Shown here piece after piece: positions 4,924-7,035 of a DNA stretch of 7,035 bases. The translations under genes and the position numbers were made by a program. Numbering within the stretch: position 1 is the first letter of the stretch; each line of letters opens with the position of its first letter. Under the pieces are notes generated by a model that saw nothing but the letters and a program-made list of their open reading frames with translations, was not told the DNA's origin and made no database searches. The DNA is from Propionibacteriaceae bacterium UBA5174 (GTDB lineage Bacteria > Actinomycetota > Actinomycetes > Propionibacteriales > Propionibacteriaceae), in contig DHWU01000043.1 in assembly GCA_002413345.1 (NCBI GenBank), positions 63,081-70,115 of the forward strand, in the 5' to 3' direction.

Positions 4924-6423
4924 ATGAGCGCGGAAACCCTTGCCAGATGGCAGTTTGGTATTACCACCGTGTACCACTTCTTGTTCGTGCCGATCACCAT
5001 CGCCTTGTCGATGCTCGTGGCCGTCATGCAGACGATTTGGTACCGCTCAGGCGAGGAGAAGTTCCTCCGTCTGACTAAGTTCTTTGGAAAGGTGTTCCTG
5101 ATCAACTTCGCTATGGGCGTTGTGACGGGCATCGTGCAGGAGTTCCAGTTCGGTCTGAACTGGTCTGAATACTCCCGCTTCGTAGGCGACATCTTCGGCG
5201 CACCGCTAGCCATGGAGGCACTGATCGCCTTCTTCTTGGAGTCGGTGTTCCTGGGTATGTGGGTCTTTGGTTGGGATCGTCTTCCCAAGAAGCTCCACCT
5301 GTTGACCATCTGGTTGGGCTCGATCGGCACCCTGTTGTCGGCGATCTTCATCCTGGCGGCTAACTCCTGGATGCAGAATCCGGTTGGGGCCGTCTTCAAC
5401 ACCACTACTCAGCGTGCCGAGATGAAGAACCTGGTTGATGTGTTGCTCAACCCGGTGAACCTGGTTACCTTCCCGCACGTGATTGCGGGCGCCTACATCA
5501 CCGCCGGTGGCATCATTCTCGGCATCTCGGGTTGGCACTTGGCCAAGCTGACAAAGGTTAGCGACGATTCCGACAAGGGTGCCGCTGACAAGTCCGCTTG
5601 GAAGTGGGCCACCAAGTTCGGTGCCTGGGTCATGATCATCGCGGGTGTCGCCGTTGTCATCACTGGTGACTTCCAGGGCAAGGCAATGACCACCGAGCAG
5701 CCAATGAAGATGGCTGCTGCCGAGGGTCTGTGCTACAGCCAGAAGGCTGCAGGGTTCTCCTTTGTGGCGTTTGGTTTTGACTGCACGAAGCCAGAGGGTC
5801 AGACAACATCGTTCGCGATCACGGTTCCGGGCCTGTTCTCGGTTCTGGGAAGCCCGACCTATGACGTCAATACCACCATGCAGGGCATCAACAACCTGAA
5901 CAAGCAGTACGCCAAGGATGGCTTCGCTAACACTCAGTTGCAGAAGGACACCAAGGCTGAGCTCCAGGCTGCCAAGGTGACCAACTTCGAGCCGAGCATC
6001 CCGGTCTCCTTCTGGAGCTTCCGGATCATGATGCTGCTGGGCTTCTTGGCCATTGCAGTTGGTATCTGGGGTGCGCTGTCGGTTCGCGGCGGACGTAGCC
6101 CGAAGGGTGGCAAGGTTTGGACTGCGGCGATGATCGCAGCCCCGCTGATGCCGCTGTTCGCTAACAGCTTCGGCTGGATCTTTGCCGAAATGGGCCGCCA
6201 GCCGTTCGTTGTTTACGGCGTGCTGCCTACCATGAGCGCGAACTCACCGGGCGTTAGCGCCCTTGAGGTCGGCCTCACCATGGTGCTCTTCACCGTGATC
6301 TACGGCACCCTTGCGGTGGTCGAGGTCGGGTTGCAGCTGCACTTCATCAAGCAGGGACTGCCGGACGTCCAAGAGCCAGTTGTGCTCGAAGACGACGACG
6401 CTCCCCTGAGCTTCGCGTACTGA
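4924..6423 (+). CDS. cydA: Cytochrome bd quinol oxidase subunit I
   Basis: 499-residue membrane subunit carrying hemes b558, b595 and d; it oxidises quinol and reduces oxygen to water with high affinity. Conserved residues match E. coli with a one-residue offset: H18 (E. coli H19), E98 and E106 (E99, E107), H185 (H186). The second b558 ligand is M369 in FRIM (M393). Q-loop K262 and E267 match K252 and E257. About nine membrane helices are expected. The Q-loop is short, with C270 and C287 placed to form a disulfide like that described for the M. tuberculosis enzyme. The quinol-oxidase motif reads GRQPF (424-428): Phe428 replaces the Trp of GRQPW, and Gly432 occupies the place of E. coli Glu445 by eye. 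ATG 4924 is chosen because the family begins ARWQFGITTVYHF; an upstream in-frame ATG at 4873 would add 17 unlike residues across the promoter. cydB follows after 11 bp. Confidence 0.97.
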   Translation: MSAETLARWQFGITTVYHFLFVPITIALSMLVAVMQTIWYRSGEEKFLRLTKFFGKVFLINFAMGVVTGIVQEFQFGLNWSEYSRFVGDIFGAPLAMEALIAFFLESVFLGMWVFGWDRLPKKLHLLTIWLGSIGTLLSAIFILAANSWMQNPVGAVFNTTTQRAEMKNLVDVLLNPVNLVTFPHVIAGAYITAGGIILGISGWHLAKLTKVSDDSDKGAADKSAWKWATKFGAWVMIIAGVAVVITGDFQGKAMTTEQPMKMAAAEGLCYSQKAAGFSFVAFGFDCTKPEGQTTSFAITVPGLFSVLGSPTYDVNTTMQGINNLNKQYAKDGFANTQLQKDTKAELQAAKVTNFEPSIPVSFWSFRIMMLLGFLAIAVGIWGALSVRGGRSPKGGKVWTAAMIAAPLMPLFANSFGWIFAEMGRQPFVVYGVLPTMSANSPGVSALEVGLTMVLFTVIYGTLAVVEVGLQLHFIKQGLPDVQEPVVLEDDDAPLSFAY

Positions 6424-6434
6424 GAGGCTGAGAC

Positions 6435-7035
6435 ATGTTTCCTTTGGATACTCTTCTTACGCCTGCACCTACAGGTGCAGCACTAGGCCTCCAGGTACTC
6501 TGGCTGATCCTGATTGCGGTTCTGTGGATCGGTTACCTGGTTCTTGAAGGCTTCGACTTTGGTGTCGGCATGCTGATTCCTTTCCTCGGTAAGACCGACA
6601 AGGAAAAGCGCGTCATGGTCAACACCATCGGGCCGGTCTGGGACGGCAACGAGGTCTGGCTACTCACCGCAGGTGGGGCCACCTTCGCAGCTTTTCCAGC
6701 TTGGTACGCCACGCTGTTCTCCGGCGCCTACCTGCCACTGTTCTTGGTGCTGGTTGGCCTGATCATTCGCGGTGTTGCTTTCGAGTACCGCTCGAAGCAT
6801 CCCGAGACCAAGTGGCGTAACACCTTCGACTGGATGGCTGCTGCCGGTTCGTTCCTCGTTCCGCTGGTGTTGGGAGTCGCGTTCGCGAACTTCATCATTG
6901 GCCTGCCGGTGGTTTTGGCGGGAAAGATGGCGGCAACTTCAAACGGTGCACTGCTTGGAGCGGCGAAGACCAACCTGTTCGTGATCAGTGATGGCACTGC
7001 CGGACCTTACTTCTGGCAGCTGTTCAGCCCGTTCG
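6435..7035 (+). CDS. cydB: Cytochrome bd quinol oxidase subunit II (3' end outside window)
   Basis: First 200 residues of the second core subunit, which pairs with CydA in the cytoplasmic membrane and is needed for assembly of the heme-bearing oxidase; the full protein is usually about 340-380 residues. Visible: a first membrane helix with GYLVLEGFDFGVGML (33-47), GPVWDGNEVW (66-75), LLTAGGATFAAFPAWY, then RGVAFEYRSKHPETKWRNTFDW, and a later GVAFANFIIG segment, all collinear with E. coli CydB. The gene starts 11 bp after the cydA stop with AGAGG (6423-6427) seven bases before the ATG, a clear Shine-Dalgarno, unlike cydA, as expected of the second gene of an operon with a leaderless first gene. 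The frame is open to the right edge. Any cydDC assembly genes would lie beyond the window. Confidence 0.97.
   Translation, partial: MFPLDTLLTPAPTGAALGLQVLWLILIAVLWIGYLVLEGFDFGVGMLIPFLGKTDKEKRVMVNTIGPVWDGNEVWLLTAGGATFAAFPAWYATLFSGAYLPLFLVLVGLIIRGVAFEYRSKHPETKWRNTFDWMAAAGSFLVPLVLGVAFANFIIGLPVVLAGKMAATSNGALLGAAKTNLFVISDGTAGPYFWQLFSPF

Overview
The window looks like chromosomal DNA from a fairly GC-rich actinomycete. The evidence is actinobacterial-style CydA/CydB sequences, a BlaI/MecI-type repressor with the YTTVMTVLDRL recognition helix, an antigen-85-like secreted esterase, and several genes with no Shine-Dalgarno sequence but a -10-like box one helical turn upstream of the start codon, as in leaderless actinobacterial transcripts. 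I cannot name the genus; a propionibacterium-like organism would fit but is a guess.

Left part (1-3266): two overlapping plus-strand genes encode the halves of a heterodimeric type IV ABC exporter. The first is cut by the left edge and lacks its first membrane helices. It carries the degenerate ATPase site (Asp for the catalytic Glu, Gln for the H-loop His). The second has the intact Walker B and H-loop but an altered LSAGEKQ signature. They overlap by ATGA and are almost certainly co-transcribed.

Middle (3267-3551): a 285-bp intergenic stretch dense in structure. In order it holds a REP-like cluster of 12-bp inverted repeats with a 30-bp tandem duplication, a perfect 12-bp-arm hairpin, a 14-bp direct repeat (two copies plus a partial third), and a promoter with a perfect TTGACA -35. 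The next gene, 3552-4484, encodes a lipoprotein of the antigen 85/esterase D alpha/beta-hydrolase family.

Right part (4485-7035): a short 52-bp convergent gap separates the lipoprotein gene from a minus-strand gene for a small, cysteine-free BlaI/MecI-family repressor. That gene is divergent, across only 57 bp, from cydA and cydB (cydB runs off the right edge), the two core subunits of cytochrome bd quinol oxidase. The 57-bp divergent promoter contains ACTAC-N8-GTAGT exactly between the predicted cydA -35 and -10. This suggests that the orphan BlaI-type protein controls both itself and the high-affinity terminal oxidase.

Overall the genes belong to ordinary families. The most interesting parts are the BlaI-cydAB regulatory arrangement, the layered lipoprotein promoter region, and the Trp-to-Phe change in the CydA GRQPW motif.
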